This document shows, one piece after another, positions 1 through 11,508 of a DNA stretch of 64,000 bases. The notes below the pieces were generated by a model. It was given only the letters and a program-made list of their open reading frames with translations. It searched no databases and was not told the origin of the DNA. The translations under genes and the position numbers were made by a program. How positions within the stretch are numbered: the first letter of the stretch is position 1; every line of letters starts with the position of its first letter. This DNA is from Rhynchospora pubera (taxonomy: Eukaryota; Streptophyta; Magnoliopsida; Poales; Cyperaceae), in NCBI GenBank assembly GCA_028095005.1, contig CM051461.1:172367144-172431143 (forward strand). The letters run 5' to 3'.

Positions 1-397
1 GTTGCACTTATTGTGCTTAACTTGGCTATCTCTGGCATACTGTAAAAGGTGTTTAGTTCCAGTACTGTAATGTGGTTGTCTGAGAATATACCTGTCAGCT
101 GTATTACCTTGGTGGGTCTAGCAACCTTGAACACAAAAACATGTTTTTTCATGGGTTGCACAAGCCATTTATGTTCCTCATGTTTCTCTACATACATGCA
201 ACAATGGGTAACATATTAAAGAGACAAAGAGTTGTGTGAGCACTGTTGATGATGAGGTTTCTTAGGTATATGCATGTAAGTTTTGTTGAAAGGAATTTCT
301 CTGGAAGGAAATAACCTCTACCCCATGTGTTGCTGATTGCAAATTTATCAGTATATAAGCCTACTTTAGAATACCTTATGTTTAAAATCTGATGCAG
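1..397. other. Left-edge non-coding stretch, probable intron
   Basis: No reading frame or repeat structure is visible. It ends in a plausible splice acceptor (TGCAG at 393-397) in front of the chlorophyllide a oxygenase-like exon, so it may be the upstream intron of that gene or gene fragment. The preceding exon would lie beyond the left edge. Confidence 0.4.
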
Positions 398-503
398 GTC
401 GTAGAGGTGCTAAATCCTCTGGCATGTGAATTTAAATCCATAGGTACCATGAAAAAAAAGCTTGCTGAATTGCAAGATGAACTAGCACATGCTCATGAAC
501 AAG
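398..503 (+). pseudogene. Chlorophyllide a oxygenase (CAO) exon fragment
   Basis: A single exon-like block reads VVEVLNPLACEFKSIG followed by a lysine/glutamate-rich helix ending LAHAHEQ. I recognise this as the linker between the N-terminal regulatory domain and the Rieske domain of plant CAO, the plastid enzyme making chlorophyll b; the Arabidopsis protein has a near-identical VVDVLNPL...KSIG segment. It has an acceptor (TGCAG) before and a donor (GTATGC) after. The next CAO exon (the helix starting HISEARVSTAL) is not found downstream. Only a degenerate remnant occurs near 1286, followed by the inverted defensin-like duplication. I infer a truncated or decayed gene copy. If the rest of the gene lies left of the window this could be a 3'-truncated allele, but there is no Rieske or non-haem iron domain here. 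Confidence 0.65.
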
Positions 504-1285
504 GTATGCAGGTAATTTTAAAAGCTGGCATTTCATTTATAACTGGAAACAAATCTAATGTCTTTCCTACTTTAGTTGATTTCTAATAAATTCAAATAAG
601 AATGATAATTGAAAAGTAAATTGAAAATTATGGATATATAGATATAGATAACAGTAAATTTCATGCATTTTGAGTATTTTTTGATGATGCATCAAGCACC
701 CATTGAAATTCAATTGATGAATGGTAAAACATATACCAAATCTCATCTTTTTTTTTTTTTATAGGCATGATATACAACATACAGATCATGCCTACAATGT
801 CAGATCTCTAATTTTAAACTTTACGTTAGAAGTTGTCAAAATTGTCAAATGATCCCTCTCTAAAAAAAATTTAAATAACAATACAATGAGTAAATAAATA
901 AGAGTAATGCTAGAATCAAACATATAGGACGTCCAACACGATCCGAAAAGTCAACTATAAATAAATGAGAAAGCTTTCATTATGTTTGATTCTAGCTGGT
1001 ACTTATGCCTGTTCTCTCATTTTATGTGAAGCCCCAAATAGTCCCATCTTTTCAAAGCCGAATAACCTCAATAGGTTTAATTGACTCTCAATTACTGAAC
1101 CAATTGAGCATGAGCATTCAACTCTTCAACTCCACCTGAAGTTGCCTTAACGGTTTTAAATAAAACCCAGATTTTGTTTAATCAACAAGATCAAATTTGA
1201 AATCATTGGAAATCAAATATCAAATTTATATGCATCCCAAATGTCAGACTTAATTTCCATTATGGTGATTTTTTAGGGTTCAACA
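504..1285. other. AT-rich spacer within the CAO remnant
   Basis: No coding frame, promoter or terminal-repeat structure is recognisable. If the CAO fragment was once a normal gene this corresponds to its intron plus a lost exon. Confidence 0.4.
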
Positions 1286-1339
1286 GAACAAGTCAATGAT
1301 TTGGCGCGAGAACGGCCGACGTTGACAGCCCGAACCTAG
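1286..1339 (+). pseudogene. Possible second CAO remnant
   Basis: After an AG dinucleotide the sequence reads EQVNDLARERPTLTART and then stops. It resembles the CAO linker region around EELVNDRLL. The similarity is short and degenerate, so the call rests mainly on its position downstream of the clearer CAO exon. Confidence 0.3.
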
Positions 1340-1382
1340 CCAAGGTGAAAACAGAACTCGTTGGGCATTTTAAAGGAAATTG

Positions 1383-1583
1383 ATTACTGCTATCTGCAGT
1401 TTTGCCGTCTCTGCCATTGCTAAATATGCATATAAAATTCTGAACAAATGATGAAAACACTTATTTGTTTGTAAGTGTTCACTTAGATCGTCTATATGTC
1501 CACCTTGTTGGCTGTATATGTTCACTTTATATTTAGCGATGGCAGGGATGAGAAAACTGCAGATGGCAGTTATCATTCCTGCA
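1383..1583. repeat. Short hairpin repeat
   Basis: About 45 bases at 1383-1427 (containing TATCTGCAGTTTTGCCG and TGCTAAATAT) recur as an imperfect reverse complement at 1532-1583 (ATATTTAGCGATGGCAGGG and AAAACTGCAGATGGCAG). The arms are about 100 bases apart. It is MITE-like; I did not find a convincing target-site duplication. Confidence 0.5.
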
Positions 1584-1959
1584 TTTTAAATATTCTACCA
1601 ACAAAAAGAACCATATTGTTTGTTTGTTCTCAGTGGGTTGTTTTTATTACTTGTTTAACCCTTCACTTTATTGTCTAGATTTTGTGAACAAGGTTTAATA
1701 CCCGTAATCTGGCCTTGCGGATTTGACCCCGACCATACGTCCATACCAACGAATTACCGTATGTTTTTACTACTTTTGAGTATTATAAGCTAGACACATC
1801 ATTACACATGTATCAAAGTAGGAATGCTTGCTTTGAATTATGGAATCCTTAAATGTAAAATAGGCAAATTATTTATGGACTTCAGATTTTATTGTCATGA
1901 CAAAGTTCTTTCACATTCCATCATATTTTATTTCAACATTTGTTGTACGTGAAAGACGA

Positions 1960-2663
1960 TCAACAAATACAATGACAATGATGCAGATGGTTAAAAAATT
2001 GACAATGCCCTCCTTTCCAACAACCATTTAAACACCAAGAGTTACATGTTGCATTAGAAGGGCACCCTTTAATGTTGTTCCATTCATGGTAGGTGCCGCA
2101 ACATTCTTGAGCTGAAACACCTGCAAATATATTTTAAAAGACACCACTTTATTATTTTATAAATTTTATCTTTTATTTATGCAAATATGATAAGAAATTT
2201 CAAATTTTAAATATCTAAAAAAAATGAATTTCGAACTCACAATAAATAATTTCTCATGGTATTTGGCTATAATTAGTTACTAGAACAAAGTCTATTTCTC
2301 CAAAAAAAAAAGGCAAAAAAAAAATCTCCACTTGATTATGAAAAAAGGCATGTCCACTGCAGCAACGGTACTAACATGTTTTAAAATACATAGCAATGGT
2401 ACCAATGAAGGTTTTCACAAGACTGCACACAATTTACTACTGATGTTGATTTCTTTACATAGAATAATATATATTTTATAAAAGTTCAATTTTATGGCAA
2501 GGAAAGGGAAAATTAATAGGCTACCTATTTATATTAAGACTAGATGTCTACATTTGCATGAAGAATAAAAAAAAAAATTATTAGACGTGCTCTTACTGTG
2601 TAGGCTCATCATTCCCATGAGCACGAAAAGGCAAAGAAAAACTGCAGTAGTCGAGTGAGTCAT
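1960..2663 (-). CDS. Secreted cysteine-rich defensin-like peptide, copy A
   Basis: Two exons on the minus strand: 2663-2597 and 2120-1960, joined through a GT/AG intron (GTAAGA donor, TTGCAG acceptor), encode 75 residues. Residues 1 to about 26 form a hydrophobic signal peptide (MTHSTTAVFLCLFVLMG...) ending VSAQ. The mature part starts with a Cys-Cys pair and carries ten cysteines, including C-x3-C, G-x-C and a terminal C-x-C-x-C. The C-x3-C plus G-x-C/C-x-C arrangement is typical of plant defensin-like (CS-alpha-beta) peptides, although the Cys-Cys start and ten cysteines differ from classical eight-Cys defensins. It differs from copy B at three residues: H3 for R, E for G in the YH-x-W segment, I for V before KGC. 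By family it would be secreted and act in defence or reproduction; its specific role is unknown. Confidence 0.8.
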
Positions 2664-2720
2664 TTTTCCAATATTTTGTATTTGAATTTGACTGGATTGT
2701 TTTACACATGCCTCCTTCCT

Positions 2721-2728
2721 TATAAATA
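2721..2728 (-). promoter_or_regulatory. TATA box of defensin-like copy A
   Basis: TATTTATA on the minus strand lies about 58 bases upstream of the ATG at 2663, mirrored exactly by the motif in front of copy B. Confidence 0.6.
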
Positions 2729-2965
2729 CTATGATTAATAAAACAGAAACGAAAGGACAGTTTATTGCTAATAGCTAATTAACTAAAATGAGTGCAGATT
2801 TACTAATTTTTCTCCTTTCCGCGTTTGGACGGTTGATATATGTTTATTCATTTTTCTTTTTACAACCTAATTTGTTGTCTTGAAAACTATATATAGTCTT
2901 TTAATAGAAAAAAAAATAACATCATATTTAAATTTGCAACCAAACAATGTATACAGGAAGTGACT

Positions 2966-3982
2966 AGTGTCAAACATATAGGGCACATGTACTTGTCCAA
3001 CATGGTCAAATTTTTTTTTTTTTTTAAATAGTTTAATTTACATGCCCATCATCTTAAATACGGCAGCAGCAAATTTACATAACTCCACTTGAGGCCACTG
3101 CTACGGGCAGCAGCTAATTTTCTTGGTACAACATTTGTGGACAGAATTGCCCCTCTAACTAAGTATATTATTCCAAATTTCCAATACTATATTTTATAAT
3201 ATTTTAATTAAATGCAATCAATTAAAATTATTTAAAATATGAATTTGAGGAAAAATCAAGTTTATAGTCTAATAAAAGTATATAACAAATTATTTTATCC
3301 AAATTTGCTAGTGAAATTAAAAGGAAAAAATTCAGTGTGAGAAAATTCATCAAATATATTTTCTAGGGCGTGATGTATATGATACATAGTCTAATCTAAA
3401 TAATGTGGAGTTATGTACGATAAATAGTTTAATTGTGAATTCAAATATAAGATTAAATTGTATTTGGTTAGTAAGAGGGCAATACCGTCCATTAATGTTG
3501 TGCGGAGAAAATTAGGTGCTGCCCATGGCGTTTACATATTTGTATAATCTAGAATATAGTATTGAAGAATGTAGAGGCCTCAAGTGGAGGGAGCGGTCAA
3601 AGTGGTTAATTTTGTTGTCTCCTTAGCTAATTGTCTCCGTTAACTGTTTGTTTTGGATTGTAGAGATGGTTTCCAAAAGGTGTTTCAGGCATCTCGTGTT
3701 TACTTTAGATTGTTTTAGGTGAGGCGATTTTGAAACTTCTGTTTTGGCACTTTGTAAAACATATTTTTGCGGAGCCTAATGAAGTTAGGAACCTGCTTGA
3801 GTTGCTTTTGGATATGGTACACTCATACGATACTTGTACACGAGTTGTTTTTTTTTTAGATCAAAATTCAAATCGTCCTTGCGGTTATTTGCAGCCCTAG
3901 TAAAAGAAATTGATGGCATATATGACTTCTCATTGACCATTTTCGGAAAACGTGCAAGCAAAGGAAATGATATAATTATTAT
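2966..3982. repeat. Spacer between the arms, with a nested hairpin
   Basis: This is the shared upstream region of the two divergent peptide genes. It contains its own inverted repeat: 3076-3165 (CCACTTGAGGCC, GGGCAGCAGCTAATTTTC, TTGCCCCTCTAACTAA) against 3470-3600 in reverse orientation. Additional copies of the CATAACTCCAC motif occur at about 3078 and 3405. It looks like a MITE or palindromic insertion between the arms. No coding frame is convincing. Confidence 0.6.
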
Positions 3983-4206
3983 ATACATTGTTTGGTTGCA
4001 AATTTTAATATGAGGTTAATTTTTTTCTATTAAAAGATGATAGTTTTCTAGACAACAAATTTGGTTGTAGTAAAAGAAAAACAAATAAATATATATCAAC
4101 CATCCAAACGCGGAAAGGAGAAAAATTAGTAAATCTGCACTCATTTTAGTTAATTAGCTATTATTAGGAATAAACTGTCCTTTCGTTTCTGTTTTATTAA
4201 TCAAAG

Positions 4207-4214
4207 TATTTATA
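4207..4214 (+). promoter_or_regulatory. TATA box of defensin-like copy B
   Basis: TATTTATA lies 58 bases upstream of the ATG at 4272, in the same position as in the mirror copy. Confidence 0.6.
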
Positions 4215-4271
4215 AGGAAGGAGGCATGTGTAAAACAATCCAGTCAGATTCAAATACAAAATATTGGAAAA

Positions 4272-4984
4272 ATGACTCGCTCGACTACTGCAGTTTTTCT
4301 TTGCCTTTTCGTGCTCATGGGAATGATGAGCCTACACAGTAAGACCACGTTTAATAATTTTTTTATAAAAATTCTTCATGCAAATCTAGACATCTAGTCT
4401 AGTAATATAAATAGGTAGCCTATTAATTTTCCCTTTCATTGCCATAAAATTGAACTTTTATAAAATATATATTATTCTATGTTAAGAGATCAACATCAGT
4501 AGTAAATTGTGTGCAGTCTTGTGAAAACCTTCATTCGTACCATTGCTATGTATTTTAAAACATGTTCGTACCATTGCTGCAGGCCTGCAGTGGACATGTC
4601 TTTTTTCGTAATCAAGTGGAGTTTTTTTTTTTGCCTTTTTTTTTGGAGAAATAGATCTTGTTCTAGTAACTAATTATAGCCAAACATCATGAGAAATTAT
4701 TTATTGTGAGTTCGAAATTCATTTTTTTAGATATTTAAAGTTTGAAATTTCTTATCATCTTTGCATAAATAAAAGATAAAATTTATAAAATATAAAGTGG
4801 TGTCTTTTAAAATATATTTACAGGTGTTTCAGCTCAAGAATGTTGCGGCACCTACCATGGATGGAACAACGTTAAAGGGTGCCCTTCTAATGCAACATGT
4901 AACTCTTGGTGTTTAAATGGTTGTTGGAAAGGGGGACATTGTCAATTCTTTAACCACCTGCATCATTGTCATTGTATTTGTTGA
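4272..4984 (+). CDS. Secreted cysteine-rich defensin-like peptide, copy B
   Basis: Exons 4272-4338 and 4824-4984 (intron with GTAAGA donor, TTACAG acceptor) encode 75 residues ending CHCIC and TGA. The signal peptide is MTRSTTAVFLCLFVLMG..., with cleavage likely near VSA/QE. The mature peptide has ten Cys in the pattern CC-x11-C-x5-C-x3-C-x3-C-x5-C-x7-C-x-C-x-C, with G-W-N-N and a His-rich stretch near the end (HLHHCHC). Against copy A I count three amino-acid changes and four silent ones, so the reading frame seems to have stayed under constraint since duplication. Polyadenylation-like AATAAA motifs lie at about 5015 and 5052. This exact cysteine spacing is not a family I can name; a role in defence or pollen-pistil signalling is inference. 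Confidence 0.82.
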
Positions 4985-5262
4985 TCATCTTCCACGTACA
5001 ACAAATGTTGAAATAAAGTATGATGGAATGTGAAAGAACTTTGTTATGACAATAAAATCTGAAGTCCATAATAATTTGCCTATTTTACATTTAAGAATTC
5101 CATAATTCATGTTGAGCAAGCATTCCTACTTTGATGCATGTGTAATGATGTGTCTAGCTTATAATACTCAAAATAAGTCTAAAAATAACAGCAAACGCAC
5201 AGTATTTCGTTGGCATGTCCGGGGTAAAATCCACAAAGACAGATTACGAGTATTAAACCTTA

Positions 5263-7577
5263 TTCAAGCAACATGCTGCATTTAGAGAAATCTCAAGTCT
5301 TGAACTCTCTTAGGTGACAAGCAATGCTGCTATTTTCTGGCACAGAAGTCAAAACCCATTAGGACACAACTTCTATCAAAATTGGAAAGGAAGACGTAAC
5401 ATCAACAGAACTCCATAACCAAAATTGGAAAGGAAAGCTACCATGCTATAGGGTTTAGGTCACATTATTAGATTCCGACTAAGAGTGTAGGTTCTATTAC
5501 TGCTACTACTATTATTACTAGGTGGCAACATCGAGCTTCGCTCGATCTATGAATTTTTTATAAATATATATTTTTAATATTTTTTCACAATGACAATGGT
5601 ACGGTAGCACTATATAGTCTGTCAATTTTTTATTGCCTCCACGTAGCAAAATGAGAGTCCACATGTTGCAAAGCTTTATAGAAAAATATCTCAAAGACAT
5701 TTGCAAATGTAGCAAGTCCAGCTTATACTGTTGCTGGTTATGATACCGATTAGGTACAGGTACCATTACCAGTCACATAGTGCTTTTTTCTCTTGGTGTT
5801 TTTTTTTTTCATTTTGTACTATTAAATTTTGTTTAAGTTAACAAAAATTGCTGGTTTGTCCAGCCTTGAAAACTAAAAGATTGTAGTAAGTTAACTGCTA
5901 ATTAAAGCACGGTACATTATCTAAGTATAATATCTAATTATAGAAGGTATTATTTTCAACAGATTAAATATGATTTTAAGTATAATATCTAATTTTATGC
6001 TATATAAAATTTTGTCTTTTTCTAATTACAATTTAGAACTCGTGGAGCATTTTAATCTTGATTCAACTTTTTAATTTTGCCTTAATTTTAAATCAAGAAT
6101 TAATCTGCACTCCTTTTACCGAGGCACAATTAAATGTGAACTGACGGTTTTTCGGATTCTCTTAGAACTTTTAATTATGGTGTTGCACTAGATAGTATTC
6201 ATTTCAAACTTTTAAAGACTCTATTCTCTTCTTCTGCGATGGCTCTTAGGCTTCTCTAAAACATTAGTCTAACAAAATTATTAGGAAGCAATTAATTTTG
6301 TGACTAAAGAGGTAGCAATAAATACTGCACATGAGTTGTAATGCCTCTTTGGATTTCATATACATAGAATTTTTTATTTATTGAAGGAAGCAATTATTGT
6401 TGATAATACGTTTAACAATAAAATTAACATTTTCTACATGAGGTTGTTCCAACTTCCATACACATAATTGTATATTTTTCTACAGTAGTACATGAAGTAC
6501 AAACTTAGAAAACATTTACATTTTCAATATTTTATATACTACAATATGAAACAAACAGAAAAAATAAGATATCTTTATTATTTTTTCTCTCGTGTACTAT
6601 TTACAACCTAAAAAGATATTTCAAGTTTTGCAATTCTACTTGTCCCTGTACCATGGTTTAGCTCCCTATTATGACTCCAACGACTGCAAGTACCTATACC
6701 ATGGTTAGTTCTGTTTCTAACTTGACCTAATTTGTTCTAACAATAATGACATCATTCTTGTTACTACAACTAATCTCTTTTTTGCCTTCACGCTTGTGCT
6801 ATTTAAGAAAAATAAGACCTTCAAACTTGCATATTAAAATATAAAAATGAAAGTTGCGTCAATCTAATTTCAATATATATTTTTGTCAAATAACCTTGAA
6901 CTCATAAACAACCTTATTTGAATATTTATTAATTTGATTAACAGAAACATAGCTTCTAATATCTACTAATTATTTGCACGACTAATTTGACAGAGCTAAA
7001 AGCTTATCTATAGCTTAAAAAATATTACACGCCATATCTCAAAGGCATTGTGACCCTGAAGTAATGCTTTTTGCAAGATTTGTCAACTTTTTTGCTGGCC
7101 CCACTACATTCCTCTTCATGCTTTTGATAAAAATCCAATTTCTCATCCCTAAGCAGCTCGGTGCGCCACCGATCTGGATCTCCAGGATGTTCTAGATTAT
7201 ACATTTTCATATCCTTGCAAAAAAATGTTGTGCACTTTTTCTTTTTCAAAGAGTGGTCATCTATAAATTTTTATAGGAATAGCTAACTTGATAGCTCGAT
7301 CACACAAATTACATACATATTTTGATTGCTTGATTGCAGGCAATATCATTGCTTACTCGCACAAATCTTAATTGCAATTATCATCACTGGGATTTTAGAC
7401 CAGATCAAACAGCTTATTCACCTCCGCCAAATATAGCTGTACATATAGAAATAAACAGTAAATTTAGCTCAATCATCTTAATCTTTAACAATTATTTGCA
7501 TTACAAAAACAGTACCAGTAATACCTATGATAATAAATAATATAGATGAGAAAGGCTCAATTTGAAATCCCATGGGA
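5263..7577. other. AT-rich intergenic region, no gene recognised
   Basis: Two short minus-strand frames (82 codons at 5518-5766, 74 codons at 7025-7249) exist. The second encodes a charged peptide (EHPGDPDRWRTELLRDEK) that could be a relic exon, but I recognise neither. No terminal repeats or RNA genes were seen. Confidence 0.4.
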
Positions 7578-7582
7578 TTATG

Positions 7583-9387
7583 TGTGACACCCCGCAGCCA
7601 AGTCGGTGCCACAGCCTGTCGTGCACAGCGCGCCGCGCATGTACACAAGGCAGTCCAAACCATGATATGCAGGTCAATATCATAATACAAACAGTGCATA
7701 GAAATCCCAGGAATCACAATTGCATTTCAATATAATCAAATGGTCAATTACACACAAATTTCCCAACCCAAGCACTGCCGCTGATTACTTCCCATCGCAC
7801 GATTCCTTACTCCGATCCTTGCCGTACCTGGAACCCACAAAACAGTGGAGCGGTGAGATAAACATAATTTATCTCAGTGCGGTTTTTAGTTCCAGCCACA
7901 TGAACTCCTAAGTTTCACATTGCAGCAACTAAAAACACACACGTTCAACTTTAGAAAATAACCTTTTCAATAAACATAAGCATCAACCATGAAATCATTT
8001 AAAACATCATGCAATGCATAGGCCAGCCGATTGAGATTAGGCAATCAAATAACATAAGTCATACAAAAGCCAGCCATGTTTTGGACACCTAACCATGCAC
8101 AATCTAGGCTGGTTTATCATCAATCCAAATCCAACAATTCCATTGGAATCCCACGCCGGGCGATTCCATTTCCAATCCAATCCAATCCAATACGATCCAA
8201 TCAAATAGTACAAATGCCGAGGACATTTACCCCCTCAATAATTGAGTCCCGGAACATAAGCGCTTACCTCACGGCCCTTGGACAGTCGGTCGCGACTCCG
8301 ACTACCAAAGATGCAAATGCCATTCATCGCACATTTAGTACTTCCAATCCATACCATAAGCCATTCCATCACTTACCAATAGATTAACCATTCAACATGA
8401 CAGTCACATGCCATGCATTTCCATAACAATTTACATAGCTGCCATACTATAAAAATTAGAGTTACCATGCATATAAATTCAGCACCTACAATTACCATGC
8501 CATGCCAAGTCAAGTTCAACATGCACTTATGCAGTTAAAATCATAAACTGAAACTTAACAAGTTCATACGGAAACCCGCACCTTAACCTTTACCCAGCCG
8601 ACCATCTCTATGGCGCTGTCATTGCCGCTGTCTCACCGCACGAGTCCCACGCTTTACACCGCTGCGGGTCTGGTTCAGGTGTGGCAGCCATGAATCATGC
8701 TTGACAGCCACCCCTGCCACAACCTTGGCCTGGTTTGAGTGGTTTATATGGTCAATCATGCACCGTACATCGCTCCCGACTGCCCCAGCTATACCGTTAT
8801 GGTCCAGGCTAGCTATTTCATGCACTAGAGACTCTCAAACTTTGCTATTTGGGTCTGTTTTTGGGGCTGGACATAGCAGTACGAATTTTACCCAAATAAG
8901 GGGCTTATGGCTGGGGAGAAACCATGCTCAAAAGGTGCTGGACATGTGTCAACAAGCCCTTCTCTCTCCTTGATGACTAAGCTGCTAGGTGTCCCTATTC
9001 TAAGGGCTGGTCAAAAGCAATTTGAACTGTTCAATTGGTCACCTCCATTGGTGCTAACCACTGGACACCTCCAGTACTTGCTGCCCAGGTTGCTAAGTAC
9101 CCAACACACGCTTGGGGAAGCGGCCTAAACACCGTTCCGACTTACGGTTTACAACCGGCAGCCAATACAATACACTTTGGCCTATCCAACAGCCCTGCTT
9201 TGGGTCACCACTACAAGTCATTTTCACCCACAATTAACATATTTTCATGCTGCCTTAGATGATGCACAACACATGCAAGGCAGGTTCATGGCAAACCAAC
9301 AACATTGCGTGACAGACATCGCTGCTGCCCACGCTTTACACGGCCGAAACATGGTCTGGTCAGGGGCCAAAACAGTCGTATGTCACA
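7583..9387. mobile_element. Solo LTR of a long terminal repeat retrotransposon
   Basis: The unit begins TGTGACACCCCGC and ends TATGTCACA, giving 7-bp terminal inverted repeats TGTGACA/TGTCACA. It is flanked by a perfect 5-bp duplication, TTATG at 7578-7582 and 9388-9392. It is 1,805 bp long with no internal gag-pol, so it is a solo LTR left by unequal recombination. The TGTGACACCCC start and the internal GGTGAGATAAA...TTATCTCAGTG-like segment resemble plant Ty3/gypsy LTRs. Open frames inside it (for example 8076-8387 and 8701-9443) are incidental. Orientation is not assigned. Confidence 0.88.
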
Positions 9388-9392
9388 TTATG

Positions 9393-11451
9393 CTACGCAC
9401 AAATTATACGATTAGAATGTTCATGAGAAAGAAATACAAATAACAAATTTACCTATGATATTTTCTGACACCACCAGAGAGATGAGAGCAAAAGAGGTGT
9501 TTTCTTCCTCAGAGCATCGCCTCCTCCTATATTTGTTTACCTCATATTTATAGAAAAATAATAACAGAATAAAATATTAAATGCTTTAATTATGCAGTAA
9601 ATAAATATATTTAATGCCCTTAAGCCTTGCACAAACTGTAAACCACAGCTCACCAATTTTACTGCCCTAATAAATAGATAAGATTTGCGTTAATAAATCT
9701 GCCTGGTTATACACAATTCATTAATATCAAAAACAGGCTGACACTTTTCAACTTTCATTTTTTATTATATATTTTTCCAAACATTATTTGCTACAGGTTG
9801 GAATACATTTACAACAGTAGATTTAGGAGATACAACATGCTGATTCAGGAGATAAAATATTAATTTTTGTTTATTGTTTTATCTCATATAATTTGACAGA
9901 TAAAGTACTTACACATATTAATTTCGGCTAAACAAAATCAAAACAATGATTCTAAAATAATAATATAATTTCAAAGGTTCTAATATAGAGTGGTGGATCG
10001 CAATTTTATTACCAGTACACAATCCTTCCCATTTCTAACATGTACTACACACAATCATTTAAAATAATTTATACCTCTTTCACTGGTACATACACACACA
10101 AAAATACCAGCATGCCTGTACCCAGTGAAGCATTTTAAAAAGCTTTATGCAGTGATGTCATTGGACATTTTCCCCAAAATTCATTTATACATTTTGTTTA
10201 TCACCTATTAACCATTACATTCAACTTTAACAATGAGTAAACAAAACCATAAAAAAGAGATGATTGATAGAAATGGGGCATGACAAACTGTTACAGTACT
10301 AAAAATTATTAATTTCTCCCAAATTCAAAAGAAATAACCATATTAATATCAAGTATTTGTTAATACTTACATGGTCAAAATCTTCCTCACAAAACTCAGT
10401 CACTTCTGTATTTATCGATATTTCATCTAACCAAAAAAATGTTGATTTCATCTGACCAAAAAAAAATGAAGCCTCGTTTCATAGACTATTTGAATTTGAC
10501 TTCTAAACTAAGTTGTTACTGAAATTAGTTGAAATTAAGAGCAAAGAAAAAATTACTTCTGAAATTAGTCTCAGTTGCAGCCTTTGGCGCTCAATGCTCA
10601 TAATTGAGTCGCACCAATAATTTGCCCCAAATAATCTACAAAAATTGATAAAAATGAAAATAAAGAACAAATCTGAGATTAAACTATTAGAAGAAATCCT
10701 GACTAAGGATGAATAGAGAAATACCCTGGAGAGAGATCGACGTCTTTGCCGATATCCACTTTGGATGGATAGAGAGAGCATGAAATCCTGACCTCGTCTT
10801 CCTCTTTCCATGTATTGTGTGCCTCGATTTCACTGTCAATTTGGAGGTGATGAAGAAAGGGGCAGATCGGCATCCTAGAGAGAAAGAGGAAATGGAGTAG
10901 GATTGGATTTGGCCAATAAATTCCCTGGAGAAATCAATGGGTGTTATTCTCTTTCTCCTCCAGTAGTAATTGCCGAAAAGATTTCCATGGAGGATTAAAA
11001 GTAACGGTGCTGGAGGCGAGAAAGACGGAGGTGGCATGAGCGATGAGGAAGAAGATGTGAGTGAGAGAGGCGATCAGAGAAGGAGAGAGGAAGGTGAGCG
11101 CCGCAGATGGAATTGATATTGTTGGATGAGCGGTGCTTCACCTAGCCTCATACTAAAGCAGATGATTTTTTTTTCGGATTATACTTATTTATGCATTGCC
11201 TTAAAACAACTGTTTGTTGAGACGGGTCATTTTAAACACCATTATTGTTAGCAACACATTTACCAACTGAGTTCTTCATACAGAAATAGTGAACGATTAA
11301 AATCCTAACAAATAATCGCTGCCGTGTCGAGTTTTGTCGAAAATTTTATAAGCAGACTCCCACGGTTTTTATTTATAATACTGATTACTAGTATTTAGTA
11401 CTTTTATATCTTATTTATTTTTTATAATTTTTTTGCTGGATTTTTTTTCTA
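9393..11451. other. Intergenic region downstream of the solo LTR
   Basis: AT-rich to about 10.5 kb, then a purine-rich stretch (about 10690-11110). Overlapping minus-strand frames of 102 and 116 codons have low-complexity composition and match no family I know. The block could be a 5' leader or relic of an unidentified element; nothing further can be supported. Confidence 0.35.
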
Positions 11452-11508
11452 GTCTACCCCAACTTGTTTGGGACAAAAAGCTTAGTAGTTGTTATTGTTG
11501 TTGTATTG
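11452..11508 (+). mobile_element. 3' end of an Au-type SINE
   Basis: The sequence AGTCTACCCCAACTTG followed by TTTGGGACAAAAAGCTTAG and a TTGTTGTTG-type tail is the characteristic 3' end of the plant Au SINE family (ACCCCAACTTGTTTGGGAC... then TTG repeats). The 5' tRNA-like half is not recognisable, so this is a truncated or decayed copy. Confidence 0.65.

Larger units (their letters stand above)
1690..2965. repeat. Left arm of a 1.3-kb inverted repeat
   Basis: This arm is the reverse complement of 3983-5262 over nearly its whole length, including both exons, the intron, the TATA region and the 3' flank of a defensin-like gene. Differences are scattered substitutions and small indels. The two arms are separated by about 1 kb of unrelated sequence, so this is a mirror-image segmental duplication rather than a simple palindrome. 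Confidence 0.9.
3983..5262. repeat. Right arm of the 1.3-kb inverted repeat
   Basis: Reverse complement of 1690-2965. The inner boundary is near TATATACATTGTTTGGTTGC and the outer boundary near the sequence matching AAGGTTTAATAC at 1690. Homology covers promoter, both exons, the intron and more than 250 bases of 3' flank. Confidence 0.9.

Noticed and set aside
5518..5766. 82-codon minus-strand frame
   Set aside because: No domain, no splice context, AT-rich codons; likely chance.
8076..9443. Several plus-strand frames of 73-103 codons and a minus-strand frame at 8619-8825
   Set aside because: All but the last few codons lie inside the solo LTR, overlap each other in different frames and show no domain.
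10503..11037. Minus-strand frames of 102 and 116 codons
   Set aside because: Overlapping frames in a purine-rich tract with repetitive Ser/Phe composition; no splice partners or family resemblance.
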